A stretch of DNA of 64,000 nucleotides from Camellia lanceoleosa (taxonomy: Eukaryota > Streptophyta > Magnoliopsida > Ericales > Theaceae): the NCBI GenBank assembly GCA_025200525.1, contig CM045762.1, forward strand, positions 81,993,893 to 82,057,892. The letters are read 5' to 3'. The translations under genes were made by a program, and so were the position numbers. Shown in pieces: positions 36,510 to 47,147 of the stretch; the stretch's first letter is position 1; every line of letters starts with the position of its first letter. The notes under the pieces were generated by a model. It was not told the origin of the DNA. It searched no databases and saw only the letters and a list, made by a program, of their open reading frames with translations.

Positions 36510-36946
36510 TCTATACTATATATTAAGCAAAAGGGGATTTTTAACCCTCAAGGCCTGTGAGAGCTTCAATATCCCAATCTGAATTTTCTAAATTTTTTAT
36601 TTAAAAAAAAAAACTTAGTATTTATTGATTTGGTCAAAATCCCCTGATCAGCATTTATAAACTTTTTTCAATCTACATGTCCTTTCACATGTCTACATTT
36701 ATTGATATGGTCAAAATTCCCTGATCAGCATTTCAAATCCCCTCATACAAATAATTATACATACAATCCGTGTGTAGTTACTGCAGTATCATTTTTAATT
36801 TCTCCCATACACTATGGTTAGTGATAAGATTGTTAAATTATTTTTTATAAAAAAAACTTAAAAAACATAATTTATATATTAAAAAAAATCTAAAACAAAT
36901 ATAAATTTCTATAATTATCCCATGCATAGCACGAGCGATAGGCTAG
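36510..36946 (+). mobile_element. X-type Helitron (437 bp)
   Basis: The 5' end TCTATACTATATATTAAG lies directly after TTAG. The 3' end has a partly decayed hairpin CCCATGCATAGCACGAG, then CGATAGG and CTAG (36943-36946). It is followed without spacer by a Y element, as at 20008/20009. Confidence 0.82.
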
Positions 36947-38576
36947 TATTATATAAGAAAAAGGGGATTTCTAATTTACAAGTTTTGTGGAAGCTCCAAT
37001 ATCCTAATCCTAATTTTCTAATTTTTTTGATTTTTTTTTTATAAAAAATCTCAACATTTATTGACTTCTCCCAACCCGCAAACCTTTTTTACTTATCTCA
37101 GAACTACTGTAGCACCCTTTTCAATTTCTCCTATATACTATGGTTACACACAAAAATAAAATAGATAAGAATTTAGCTATGGAACTCAAAAAGATATAAC
37201 ATCTAAATTTGAATTATGATTTAGTAATAGAATTATCTTTTTTTTTTTGATGTATATCTATCAAAATTTTATATCACTTAATGGGAAAAATTAATCAATT
37301 TTCTAAAATTATTAATTTTTTAATTTATAAATAGATTAAAAACTATTGACTAATTTTTTTATTTAATAACAAAAATATTTCATTTTCTCTCCATCCTAAT
37401 CTCTCTCATCGATTTCCAAAAAAAAAAAATTAAAATTTGCCTTCCTCCTCTCTTCCCAAAAAAATTAGAAAATATTTTTCATCAAATTTGCAGATATCTT
37501 TCTATATCTTATATATTATATTATAACATAACCAAAAAAATAAAAATAAAAATATAATAAAAATCAGACATACAAACAGATAAAATTAATAAATCTGATT
37601 TTTATTTTTTCAGTTAAAATCTTTCTTTTGTATCTCAATATTCAATTTTAAGTTTTAAAAATCTTTAAAGTTTATCTAAACAAGTCTAATTTGAAAATAT
37701 CTCTCACCATTATACTTTAAATCAATAAAACTCACATGTCTATCACATATTTAACTCACATCATAACTTATCTAAATAATAATAATAATTAAAAACAAAT
37801 AGAAATCACAGATAAATTAAATTAAAAAAATAGAAATCCACAACTCTATCTTAAATAAATTGAAAAAAAACCCCGAATAAAAACCACAAAAAAAGAAAAA
37901 GAAAAAGAAAAAAAGATAAGAATGTAGATATGGATCTAAAAAAAATATGACAATATCTAAATTTGAATTATGATTTAGCAATATAATTATCTATTTTTCT
38001 GATGTATATATGTCAAAATTTTAAATCACTTAATGAGAAAAATTAATCAATTTTCAAGTCTTATTTAAAGAATAATTTGATTAGTCATCCGAACTTTTAA
38101 ACTTCGTAGGCACTAGTAGAAAAGCTAATGGATTGGGTTATGTGAGGTTTAAGTTGTTGGAGACAACATTCTCTCACTCTGTAAATTTGTTTATTTTTTC
38201 GCTGTGTGATTCTCTTTTTCTATTGTTGGTTTGATTTTGGTCTCGGTTGTAGTGAGGTTTATGTGTTTGTCTACAGGTTTGCACGGTAGAGAAGAATTAG
38301 TTGTGATTATGGTTGCAACTGAAATATCTATGTCCGTTCTATGCCAAGGATTTTGATCGGATTTTATTTTTTTTCAGTGAAGACCATAAAATTGAAGTTA
38401 AAAAAATGGGTACCAAATTTTTTATTTTTTATTGTCATTTTATTTTATAAAAAATGTGAAAATTTATTGAGAATTCAAGATTTTACTATAACATCAGATT
38501 TTTGTATAACTAGGTAAATTTAAAACTTTTAAATATCATTGTGTTCTTTATTTTTATCCTCTTTCTATCCCATTAG
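36947..38576 (+). mobile_element. Y-type Helitron, copy 2, 5' part only
   Basis: It starts TATTATATAAGAAAAAGGGG and is collinear with copy 1 from 20009 to about 21565, including the gene-like block (here 38090-38390). It ends where the gypsy 5' LTR begins, after TATCCCATTAG. The expected continuation is not found on the far side of the gypsy element. Confidence 0.8.
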
Positions 38577-39516
38577 TATAGCGATCCCGGTTTGGACCCG
38601 ACCTTTGTTATATTCCGGACTCAGGTTTCGCAATTTAATATTGTTATCCATGTCTTGTTTTCCTCCTTTAACTCTTTGAATTTGAGCTTTGGAATATGTT
38701 GGGCGTGTTTGGAACAGGTTGGTTGTTGGTCGGTCTAGAATGTTGTTGCCCAAATTTTTGCTTTTTCACTCGAGCGAGGCGTCTTGCGCTCGAGTGAACC
38801 TTGTGAAATTTGCTTCTTCGCTCGAGCGAGATTTCTTGTGCACAAGCAAGCTTTGTGTGCTCTTAGTATTTTGCTCAGACGCAGAATTTTTGAGAAGATT
38901 GAGGTCTTCGCTCGAGCAAGGCTTCTTGCACTCGAGCGAGGGTGTGCGTTTGTAAAACTTCTGAGGGTATGTATTCTGCGCTTGAGCGACGCTTCTTGTA
39001 CTCGAGCGAGGTAGACCTGGATGGTCATGGAAAGTATGTAAGTTGGTCACGAATGTTGAACATTTAATTGATACATATATCTTAGTTAAACTTCATATAT
39101 TGAGTTAGTATATCTCTATTGGGCTTTGGCTCACCTTACTTGGGAAACCATTTTAAGGTACTGGTGACATGCCACCTCCAAGGACATAGCTTGGGAGGAC
39201 TAGGGGCTGAAGACTTTATTTTTTTTATGTTATGTTTAAATGTTCATTCAAGCCGAGAGCTTTACATGTATAGAGCTTAGGACTTTTTTTTGTTGTAACC
39301 AAGTGATATCTTAGAAAGATGTAAGCCCGTAGGGCATTTATTTTGTTATCACCAACTTGTATTACATGCTGTAGATTCAAAATGAATGTTTGTGAATGTA
39401 TAATACATATAATACTTTTTTGTAATATAAACTTTGATGAATGAAAGTATATCATTTTCATTAAATCAATGGATCTTATGAATGGATTATTTATATTGTA
39501 TTTTGAGGGCGTTACA
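38577..39516 (+). repeat. Gypsy 5' LTR, internally deleted (940 bp)
   Basis: It begins TATAGCGATCCCGG and ends GAGGGCGTTACA. Compared with the 3' LTR it lacks about 1.19 kb between CTCGAGCGAGGT (39012) and CTGGATGGTCATGG (39017), with AGAC as filler. It keeps part of the CGCTCGAGCG-type array (38766-39015). The deletion removes the region that in other LTRs holds the CT-rich leader and downstream half. Confidence 0.88.
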
Positions 39517-39519
39517 ACT

Positions 39520-39531
39520 TGGTATTAAAGC
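39520..39531 (+). other. Primer binding site (tRNA-iMet type)
   Basis: TGGTATTAAAGC lies three bases after the 5' LTR. It differs from the usual TGGTATCAGAGC at two positions (C to T, G to A), both compatible with deamination. The leader from here to gag (to about 39897) shows no other feature. Confidence 0.8.
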
Positions 39532-39897
39532 GTATTGGGTTTGAATACTTTGGGTACGTGGGAAGTGGTTAGTGCAACAATGGGTTTGTCTCGCTTGTTA
39601 GAGACTTAAGTATGGATGTTATGTGCTTATATGATAACATGCTTATGTGATTATATGGGTATGGCATTTGGTTCTTAAGATGTTGATTGGGCCTATGGGT
39701 TTCTGGAAGTCCTATTAGAAGAGCACTTGATCATTGCCGTTTCTAATTGGAACTCTAGCAACGTCACAAGACAGTCACTATCTAGGAAGAAAATTCGTAT
39801 GTGTTTATGTGATTATGTGCTTGTGTGGAGTGAATTACAGTTGTCTATCGTATTAGGATGTGGGTGAAGTAGCTTCGGCATATTTGTAAATGTGCTA

Positions 39898-41062
39898 ATG
39901 TCTATTGTTACCCTTATTAGGATGTTAGGACGTGAACATGGTAGTGGTAGGCATGGTAGGCTTAGGAGGCATGAGATCTCTATACTGGATGAGATTCCGG
40001 TACGAGAGAAGGGAGTTGGTCAGACCAATATGGCCGAACCAGTTGGTCAACAGGCCATGGGTGCCTTAGCCTGGGAAATGGCCGGAGCATTTAGGGAATC
40101 CATGGATATTCTCAGGGCTGAGAATCAAGTCTAGGCCTAAGTAGCTGAAACCAGGCCGTCATTTCTAAAGAAGGAGTTCTTCCGATCGAACCCGAACGAG
40201 TTTTTGGGTGATCCCAAAGAGCCACTAAAGGCTAATGAGTGGTTACAATAGATGGTGAAGATGTTTGAGATGCTCGGTATCGAAGACGAAGGTTTGAGAG
40301 TGACCTTGGCGTCCTTTCAGCTGAAGGGAGATGCGGGTCAGTGGTGGAAATATGCGCAGGGGTGCATTGGTGGGACTTGGGAAGCCTTTGTTAATGTTTT
40401 CCAAGACAAGTACTTACCTGTTATAGTAAGGGAGAAATTGAGGGATCAATTCTCCAAGTTGGTGCAGTTGAATACACCAGTGGTTGAGTTTGAGGCCACT
40501 TTCACTAGTTTGTCGAGGTTTGCACCGGAGTTAGTGGCAACCGAGGAGCGCCGGTGTTTGGAGTTTGAGAAAAGGTTGGGGACTGGACTCATGTTTAGAG
40601 TGGCCGGATCCATGATTAGGGATTATGGGCACCTTGTGGAGGCTGCGGCCCATCTTGAGACTATCATGTGTACGGAGGAGAAGAGGATGAAGGGCTCCAG
40701 GAGGAGTCAAGATAGACAGAAGGACAGTGAGAGGCAGAACGGTTCTAATCCCTAGCAGTCCCAAGGAGCGCATTCGAGGTCTACCTTTCCAGTGCTGAGT
40801 TCGGGTTCTATGAGAGGTGGTCAGGGAGACATCACTTGTTTCAAGTGTGGCCAGTTGGGCCACAAGTCTCCAACTTGCCCGTAGAGGGGAGGAGGGCAGT
40901 GAGCAGCTTCATCTTCGGCTCGTTCTCAGGGCCAGAGTCAAGGTAGAGGCTAGCTGCTCACTTGTTATCAGTGCGAGCAGGCGGGGCACTTGAAGAGGTT
41001 TTGCCCACAGTTGGGTGGCACACTTGGTGCATCTAGTTCTAGGTAGACACAGAGTCACCAGC
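39898..41062 (+). pseudogene. gag: gypsy gag, broken
   Basis: The capsid-type gag domain is at about 40250-40690, with GDAGQWWKYAQGCIGGTWEAF and FQDKYLPVIVREKLRDQF, characteristic of Retrotrans_gag. Two CCHC knuckles follow: CFKCGQLGHKSPTC (40837-40878) and CYQCEQAGHLKRFC (40963-41004). Two CCHC knuckles in gag suit plant gypsy elements. The ATG at 39898 or 39919 is the likely start. Stops occur at 40132, near 40249 and 40753, in the inter-knuckle linker (three) and near 41044. Most read as CAG or CAA changed to TAG or TAA. Confidence 0.85.
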
Positions 41063-41064
41063 CA

Positions 41065-41560
41065 GTGCAATCAGTACAGGTTTCGAGGGCCAATCAGGGA
41101 GCCTCTTCGGTTCAGTTAGTGCAGCAGTCTTATGCTCCGAAGGGTGAGCAGGTAGATCAGAGACCTACGGGGCGCATGTATGCTGTTACCGCGCTAAATC
41201 TTGTACTGGCTCCATTTGTTGTGAGAGATACCTTTTGCAATTCAATTGCTAATGTGTTGATTGATACGGGTGCATCCCATTCCTTTATATCTTTTGCATT
41301 TGCATTAGTTTTGGGATTGGAGTTGGCATAGTTAGTATCTCCTATTTGTGTGGAGTTACCTATAGGTAGACAAGTTATTCTGAAACAGGGGTATCGGGGT
41401 TGCGATATAGAGGTTGTCGGTCATCGACTCCCATTTGCATTTGTTTTGCTTGATATGACTAGTTTTGGTGTTATTTTGGGTATGGACTGGTTATCGTCAT
41501 ACCAGGCTGTTATAGATTGCTACCGATAGAGGGTTATTGTATGTACCTTGAGCGGTGATT
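41065..41560 (+). pseudogene. gypsy aspartic protease domain of pol, broken
   Basis: The active-site motif DTGASHSFIS is at 41263-41292, preceded by NVLI. This is the retropepsin signature, one half of a homodimeric protease that would process gag-pol. Downstream residues LDMTSFGVILGMDWLSSYQA (about 41450-41510) are the usual protease C-terminal block. In-frame TAG codons break it, one close after the motif (near 41330). Confidence 0.85.
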
Positions 41561-41744
41561 ACTTTTATTTCTTGCGGACCAAGTGGATAGAGTCCTATCA
41601 TCGGTATATAATCCACAGGGGCGGAGTGAACTTAGTTGTCTTCTTGCTAGCTTTTTGAGTAGTGAATGTGATGAGGCCCGAGTTGAGTTGCCAAGAGTGG
41701 TTTGTGAATACTTGGATGTCTTTCCTGAGGATCTTATTAGTTTA

Positions 41745-42600
41745 CCACCCCATTGAGAGATCGAGTTCTCTATTGATTTAGTGCCTGGCACGACACTGAT
41801 TTCTATGACACCGTATCGGTTTACGCCAACTGAGTTAAGTGAGTTAAAGATTCAGCTCCAGGAATTACTAGATAAGGGTTTTATTTGCCCTGGTACTTCT
41901 CCTTGGAGAGCACAGGCCCTCTTTGCTAAAAAGAAAGATGGAGCTTTGTGACTCTATATTGATTATCGAAAGTTGAACCAGGTTAGGGATAAGAACAAGT
42001 ATCCAATGCCTCGTAGAGATGACCTATTTGATCAGTTAAAAGGGTCTCATTGTTTCTCCAAGATAAACCTAAGCTCGGGTTATCATCAGTTGAGGGTAAG
42101 GGAGGAGGATATCCTAAAGATGGCATTCCGTACGCGGTATGGCTACTATGAGTTTCTTGTGATGCCTCTTAGGCTAACCAATGCCCCAGTAGTGTTTATG
42201 GACTTGATGAACCGAATCTTCCAAGAATTCTTAGACCGTTTTGTGGTCGTCTTTGTAGACGATATTCTGATTTACTCACCCTCTAAGAAGGAGCACGAGG
42301 AACACTTGCAAGTGGTGCTTGAGTTGCTTAGAGCCCATAAGTTGTATGCTAAGTTCGGGAAGTGTGAGTTTTGGTTCAAGGAGGTTAAGTTCTTAGGCCA
42401 TGTGAAATTCGGAGAAGGGGTAATTGTAGATTTATCCAAAATAGAGGCAGTGCAAGATTGGGCACAGCCTAAGAATGCTTTCGAGATCTGTAGTTTCTTG
42501 GGATTGGCCGGGTATTACTGTTGGTTTATGGAGGATTTCTCCAAATTAGCTTCACCTTTGACTAGATTGACGAGGAAATGGGTCAAATTTGTATGGAGTG
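41745..42600 (+). pseudogene. pol: gypsy reverse transcriptase domain, broken
   Basis: The domain runs from the [10 protein letters not shown] / [10 protein letters not shown] block to the LGLAGYY block. The catalytic FVDD (42252-42263, within [12 protein letters not shown]) is intact, as are the [15 protein letters not shown] and [16 protein letters not shown] motifs. The stretch 41973-42623 stays open (216 residues). Upstream, TGA codons at CATTGAGAG (about 41755) and TTGTGACTC (about 41948) read as CGA (Arg) changed to TGA. It copies genomic RNA into cDNA in the intact family. Confidence 0.92.
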
Positions 42601-42619
42601 AGACTTGTGAAAAGTCGTT

Positions 42620-43045
42620 TTAAGAGCTTAAAGTTAGACTTACTACTGCTCCAGTCTTGATTATTCCGGAGAGGGGTTTGGGCTATTCAGTATATTGTGA
42701 CGCCTTACGAGAAGGTTTAGGTTGTGTGTTGATGCAAGAGGGGAAGGTAGTGGCCTATGGCTCACAGCAGTTGAAAACCCACGAGAGGAATTACCCTACC
42801 CACGACTTAGAGTTGGTAGCGGTGATTTTTGCCTTGAAGATTTGGAGGCACTATCTGTATGGTGAGAGATTTGAGGTGTTTTTCGATCATAAGAGTCTGA
42901 AATGTCTGTTTGCATAGAAAGACTGAAATTTGAGGTAGAGAAGGTGGATGGAATTCATAGAAGATTATAATTTTGAGTAACATTACCATCCGGGGAAGGC
43001 CAACGTTGTGGCCGATGCTCTGAGTAGGAAGTCTGTTAGTAGTGT
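42620..43045 (+). pseudogene. gypsy RNase H domain, broken
   Basis: RT-linked RNase [21 protein letters not shown], then [26 protein letters not shown] and FFDHKSL. The linker to integrase contains VVADALSRK (ends about 43031). It degrades the RNA strand of the hybrid during reverse transcription. The segment after FFDHKSL holds TAG, TGA and TAG codons (42910-42945), at least two of which look like former CAG codons. Confidence 0.88.
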
Positions 43046-44610
43046 GGCTTGTATTGCCATTCAGGAATGGGAGATATTGGGTATTCTTGGGGAATTTGAC
43101 TTGCATTTTGGCGAATTTGTTGAATCTGCAACCTTGTTTTCTGTAGTTGCACAACCTACACTTGTGAACCGAGTGTTAGAGGCGCAAAAGGGAGACCTTG
43201 AAGTAGAATCCCTCCGGGAGAAGATCTCCAGTGGGAAGGTACAGAAGGACCTGACTGTGTATCCTGACCTGAGTGTGAGATGCCATGACCGCTTGTTTGT
43301 GCCGGAGTCTTGCCGAGAGGAACTACTCCGAGAGTTTCACCATTCACGCCTTGCGGTGCATCCGGGAGGCACAAAGATGTATCGCGACCTGAGTCATCAG
43401 TTTTGGTAGAGAGGTATGAAGAAGGATGTGGCCGTGTTTGTATCAAAGTACCTTACTTATTAGCAAGTGAAAGCCGAGCATCAGAGGCCAGCCGGCTTGT
43501 TACAACCCTTGCCTATAGCTGAGTGGAAGTGGGAGCATGTCACAATGGATTTTGTTGTGGGCCTTCCAAGGACTCAACGGGGTAGTGATGCCATTTTGGG
43601 TGGTAGTTGACCGGTTGACCAAGTTAGCGCATTTTATTCATATGCGCGTGAGTGATTCAATAGACTATCTTGTCGACTTATATGTTAGGGACCTAGTGAG
43701 GTTGCACGGGGTCCTTGTGATGATCGTTTCGGATAGAGATCCACGTTTTACAGCTCAGTTGTGGTAGAGCTTGCAGAGTGCCTTAGGCACTAGATTGACT
43801 TTTAGTACGGCGTATCATCCTCAGACTAATGGACAGTTCGAGCGTACTATTTAGATCTGAAAGGATATGTTTTGAGGCTATGTCCTTGACTTCAAAGGGT
43901 CGTGAGAGAGGCACCTGCCCTTAGTGGAGTTTGCCTATAATAACAATTTCCAGTCGAGTATTGGTATGGCACCGTTTGAGGCCTTGTATGGCTAACCGTG
44001 TAGATCTTCAGTGTGTTGGGCCGAGGTGAGTGATGCACCTTTGTTAGGTCTAGAGTTGGTTCGAAAAACGACAGAGAAAGTTGCACTTATCCGTAAGAGG
44101 TTGGTTACAGCCTAGAGTCGCTAAAAGAGTTATGCCAACCGTAGGAGGAGACCTTTGTCTTTTGAGGTGGGTGATCGCGTCTTTTTGAAAATATCACTAA
44201 ATGAGGTCTTATGAGATTTGAAAAGAGTGAGAAGTTATCCCCTCGGTTTATTGGCCCTTTTGAGATCCTTGAGCGGATTGGGGAGGTTGCATATCGTTTG
44301 GTGTTGCCGCCATAACTTTACGAAGTGCATGACGTATTCCATATTAGTATGCTTCGAAAGTATGAGCCAGATCCATCGCATGTGTTGGATTGGACTGACT
44401 TAAAGGTGGACGAGGATGCCTCGTATGAGGAGAGACCGATGAGAGTCTTGGACCGACAGGACCAAGTCTTGTGAGGCAAGACAATTCACTTGGTCAAAGT
44501 ATTATGGAAACATCACGGGGTTGAGGAAACATCAACGGGTTGAGGAAGCAACTTGGGAGCGTGAATTGGAAGTCCGAGAGAAATATCCGAACTTATTCGT
44601 TGATGTTTGA
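43046..44610 (+). pseudogene. gypsy integrase with chromodomain-like tail, broken
   Basis: The N-terminal zinc-binding region HHSRLAVHPGGTKMYRDL lies at about 43335-43390. The two cysteines of its HHCC motif read Tyr (TAC and TAT, about 43447 and 43456), consistent with G-to-A changes, so zinc binding is lost. The DDE core is traceable: [19 protein letters not shown] and TNGQFERT (Glu at 43840-43842). The C-terminal [10 protein letters not shown] block is shifted in frame. The end YEERPMRVLDRQD, KVLWKHHGVEEATWERE and REKYPNLF to the stop at 44608-44610 is Tekay-like. At least ten stop codons and several indels. Integrase inserts the cDNA in intact relatives. Confidence 0.9.
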
Positions 44611-45003
44611 GTATATGTTGAAATTTTAGTTTTGTTTATGTACTATAAAAACATTATATATGTTTTGGATTATGAGAGCGTTGTAAATGTTAAATATGTT
44701 TCGGAAACGCAAGTTTAATTTGAACATTGTATATGTTGTTTAAGTTTTGGAAATGCAAATTTATCATAAACATTGAATATGTTTTGGAAATATGAGATGT
44801 ACATATTGAAATTGGTTAAATTTCGGGAGATGCATACTGGTAATATATGTTGAGATATATCTATTGTGAAATTGTTCTCTTGTGAAAGGATTGAATGACC
44901 GATAGGTGGGTCATGGTAATGAGAATTGAATAGTAATCATTTTGGAAATTAGATAAACTTGGTTTTGAAACATGATTTTAAAATTTCGGGGAAGAAATTC
45001 CTT

Positions 45004-45015
45004 AAGGAGGGAAGG
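45004..45015 (+). other. Polypurine tract
   Basis: AAGGAGGGAAGG ends one base before the 3' LTR start TATAG and would prime plus-strand DNA. Bases 44611-45003 between pol and here are AT-rich with no further feature seen. Confidence 0.8.
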
Positions 45016-45016
45016 T

Positions 45017-47147
45017 TATAGTGATCCCAGTTTTGACCCGACCTTTGTTTTTCGGACTTGGGTTTCGCGGTTTAATATTGTTATCCATGTCTTGTTTTCC
45101 TCCTTTTAACACTTTGAATTTGAGCTTTGGAATATGTTGGGCGTGTTTGGAACAGGTTGGTTGTTAGTTGGTCTAGACTGTTGTTGCCCAGATTTTTGTT
45201 TCTTCGCTCGAACGAGGCTTCTTGCGCTCGAGTGAGACTTGTGAAATTTGCTTTTTTGCTCAAGCGAGATTTCTTGTGCTCGAGTGAGCTTTGTGTGCTC
45301 TCAGTATTTTGCTCAGACGTAGAATTTCTGGGAAGGTTGAGGTCTTTGCTCGAACGAGGCTTTTTGCGCTTGAGCGAGGGTGTGCGTCTGTAAAACTTCT
45401 AAGGGTATGTATTCTGCGCTTGAGCGACACTTCTTGTGCTCGAGTTAGGTCACTTGTTGTGTTTGGTCGCTCGAGCAACAATTCCTTCACTCGAGCGAGG
45501 ATCACGTATATCAGTTTGCAGCAGAGTAATTTTACATCACTTTTTGATTTCCTTTCTCCTAAAAACCCTAATCTGGCACCCTCTCTCTCTCTCTCTCTCT
45601 CTCTACAAATAGTCCAAGATCCAAGCATCTTTACCCTACTTCCTTTGAGAAAAAGGTGGTGCATCTTGTGGGCTTCCATTTCATTCGAACCAAACTCGGT
45701 TTTGTGCACTTTTGAGGTTCTTCTTCATCTCCTTTGAGCTTCTACACTTGAGGTAGGGATATTCTACACCTTAATATGGCTTTTAACCTAGATATGTGTT
45801 GTTGTGTATAGATGATGGGATTTGAGAGTGATTTGGAGTAAACTAGGGTTTCGGTTCAAAATTTAAAAGAGGGGTTTTCCATATTGATCTATAAAAATGA
45901 CTATGGGGCCTTGTGTATGAAGTTTCTCTTGTGCTAAAATGGTGGAATCTAGCTATTAGGTTGAATTTGAGGAAAATTGGGAGATTTGCCCTAATTTAAG
46001 TTAAATAAATTATTTTGTATAAATAATGAAATTGATATGGGAAATATGAAATTGAGAGGGTGTATGAATGAATGGTGTTGCTGGATTTGATAAATGACTC
46101 ACCTATGGAAAATTTGATAAATTATCTATTGATAGATTATATATCTGTTTAGAAATATCTGTTTTGGGTTATCGGTGGAGGATAGGTATGATTGTTGTAG
46201 AAATTGCATGAGAATTAGGTGAATTGAAACTAATCATTTGAATTACGTCATTGAATATGATGGTTTGATTAAACCATTGAATATGTGATTTGGATAGTCA
46301 TTGTACATGATGATGCTTTTAAAGACATTGTATATGTAATCATTGTTTGGAAGAAGATAGGGGATGTACTTCATTATGTGGGAGGAGATAGGGGATGGAC
46401 TCCATTTAAAATTAAGTTGGCCAGAGTATCCAGGGTGAAAGTTTCGAAATCTTATATGTATGGATATTGATTCCCTCGAATGAGAATCCGTAAAATGACA
46501 AAATTGAAGTGTTGGATAATGGTTGTTATTGAATTGTGAACAAATGAGTTGTAGTCTCATTTGGGTTGATTAGATAATAATGAAATAGACTCATGAATTA
46601 ACTGGAAATGAATGAATAGAAATAGATTGAGATGTAAATATCAATACTGGATGGTCATGGAAAGTATGTAAGTTGGTCACAAATGTTGAACATTTAACTG
46701 ATACATATATCTTAGTTAAACTTCATATATTGTGTTAGTATATCTCTACTAGGCTTTGACTCATCCTACTTGAGAAACCATTTTTAGGTACTGGTGACAT
46801 GCCACATCCAAAGACATAGCTTGGGAGGACTAGGGACTGAAGACTCTATTTTTGTTATGTTATGTTTAATTGTTCATTCAAGCCGAGAGCTTTACATATA
46901 TAGAGCTTAGGACTCTTTCTTTTGTTGTAACCAAGTGATATCTTGGAAAGATATAAGCCCATAGGGCATTTATTTTGTTATCACCAACTTGTATTACATA
47001 CTGTAGATTCAAATGAATGTTTGTGAATGTATAATACATGTAATACCTTTTTGTAATATAAACTCTGATGAATGAAAGTATATCATTTTCATTAAATCGA
47101 TGGATCTTATGAATGGATTATTTATATTGTGTTTTGAGGACAATATA
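45017..47147 (+). repeat. Gypsy 3' LTR, near full length (2131 bp)
   Basis: It starts TATAGTGATCCCAG. The end is set by alignment to the 5' LTR (GAGGGCGTTACA against GAGGACAATATA, four substitutions), so the last bases are less certain. It contains a CGCTCGAGCG-type array (45205-45500), a (CT)n run at about 45580-45604 followed by CTACAAATAG, the GGTTATCGGTGGAGGATAGG block, and a region ending GCCACATCCAAAGACATAGC. Confidence 0.85.

Larger units (their letters stand above)
38577..47147 (+). mobile_element. Ty3/gypsy retrotransposon, Tekay-like, degenerate (8571 bp)
   Basis: This is the only element here with two LTRs. Order: 5' LTR, PBS, gag with two zinc knuckles, protease, RT, RNase H, integrase, chromodomain-like tail, PPT, 3' LTR. 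The integrase C-terminus (motifs KVLWKHHGVEEATWERE and REKYPNLF) resembles the Tekay/del chromovirus lineage; the clade call is from memory of family motifs. All reading frames are broken. No target duplication: 38572-38576 is ATTAG and 47148-47152 is AAAAA. The flanking Helitron segments are not collinear across it. Confidence 0.88.
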
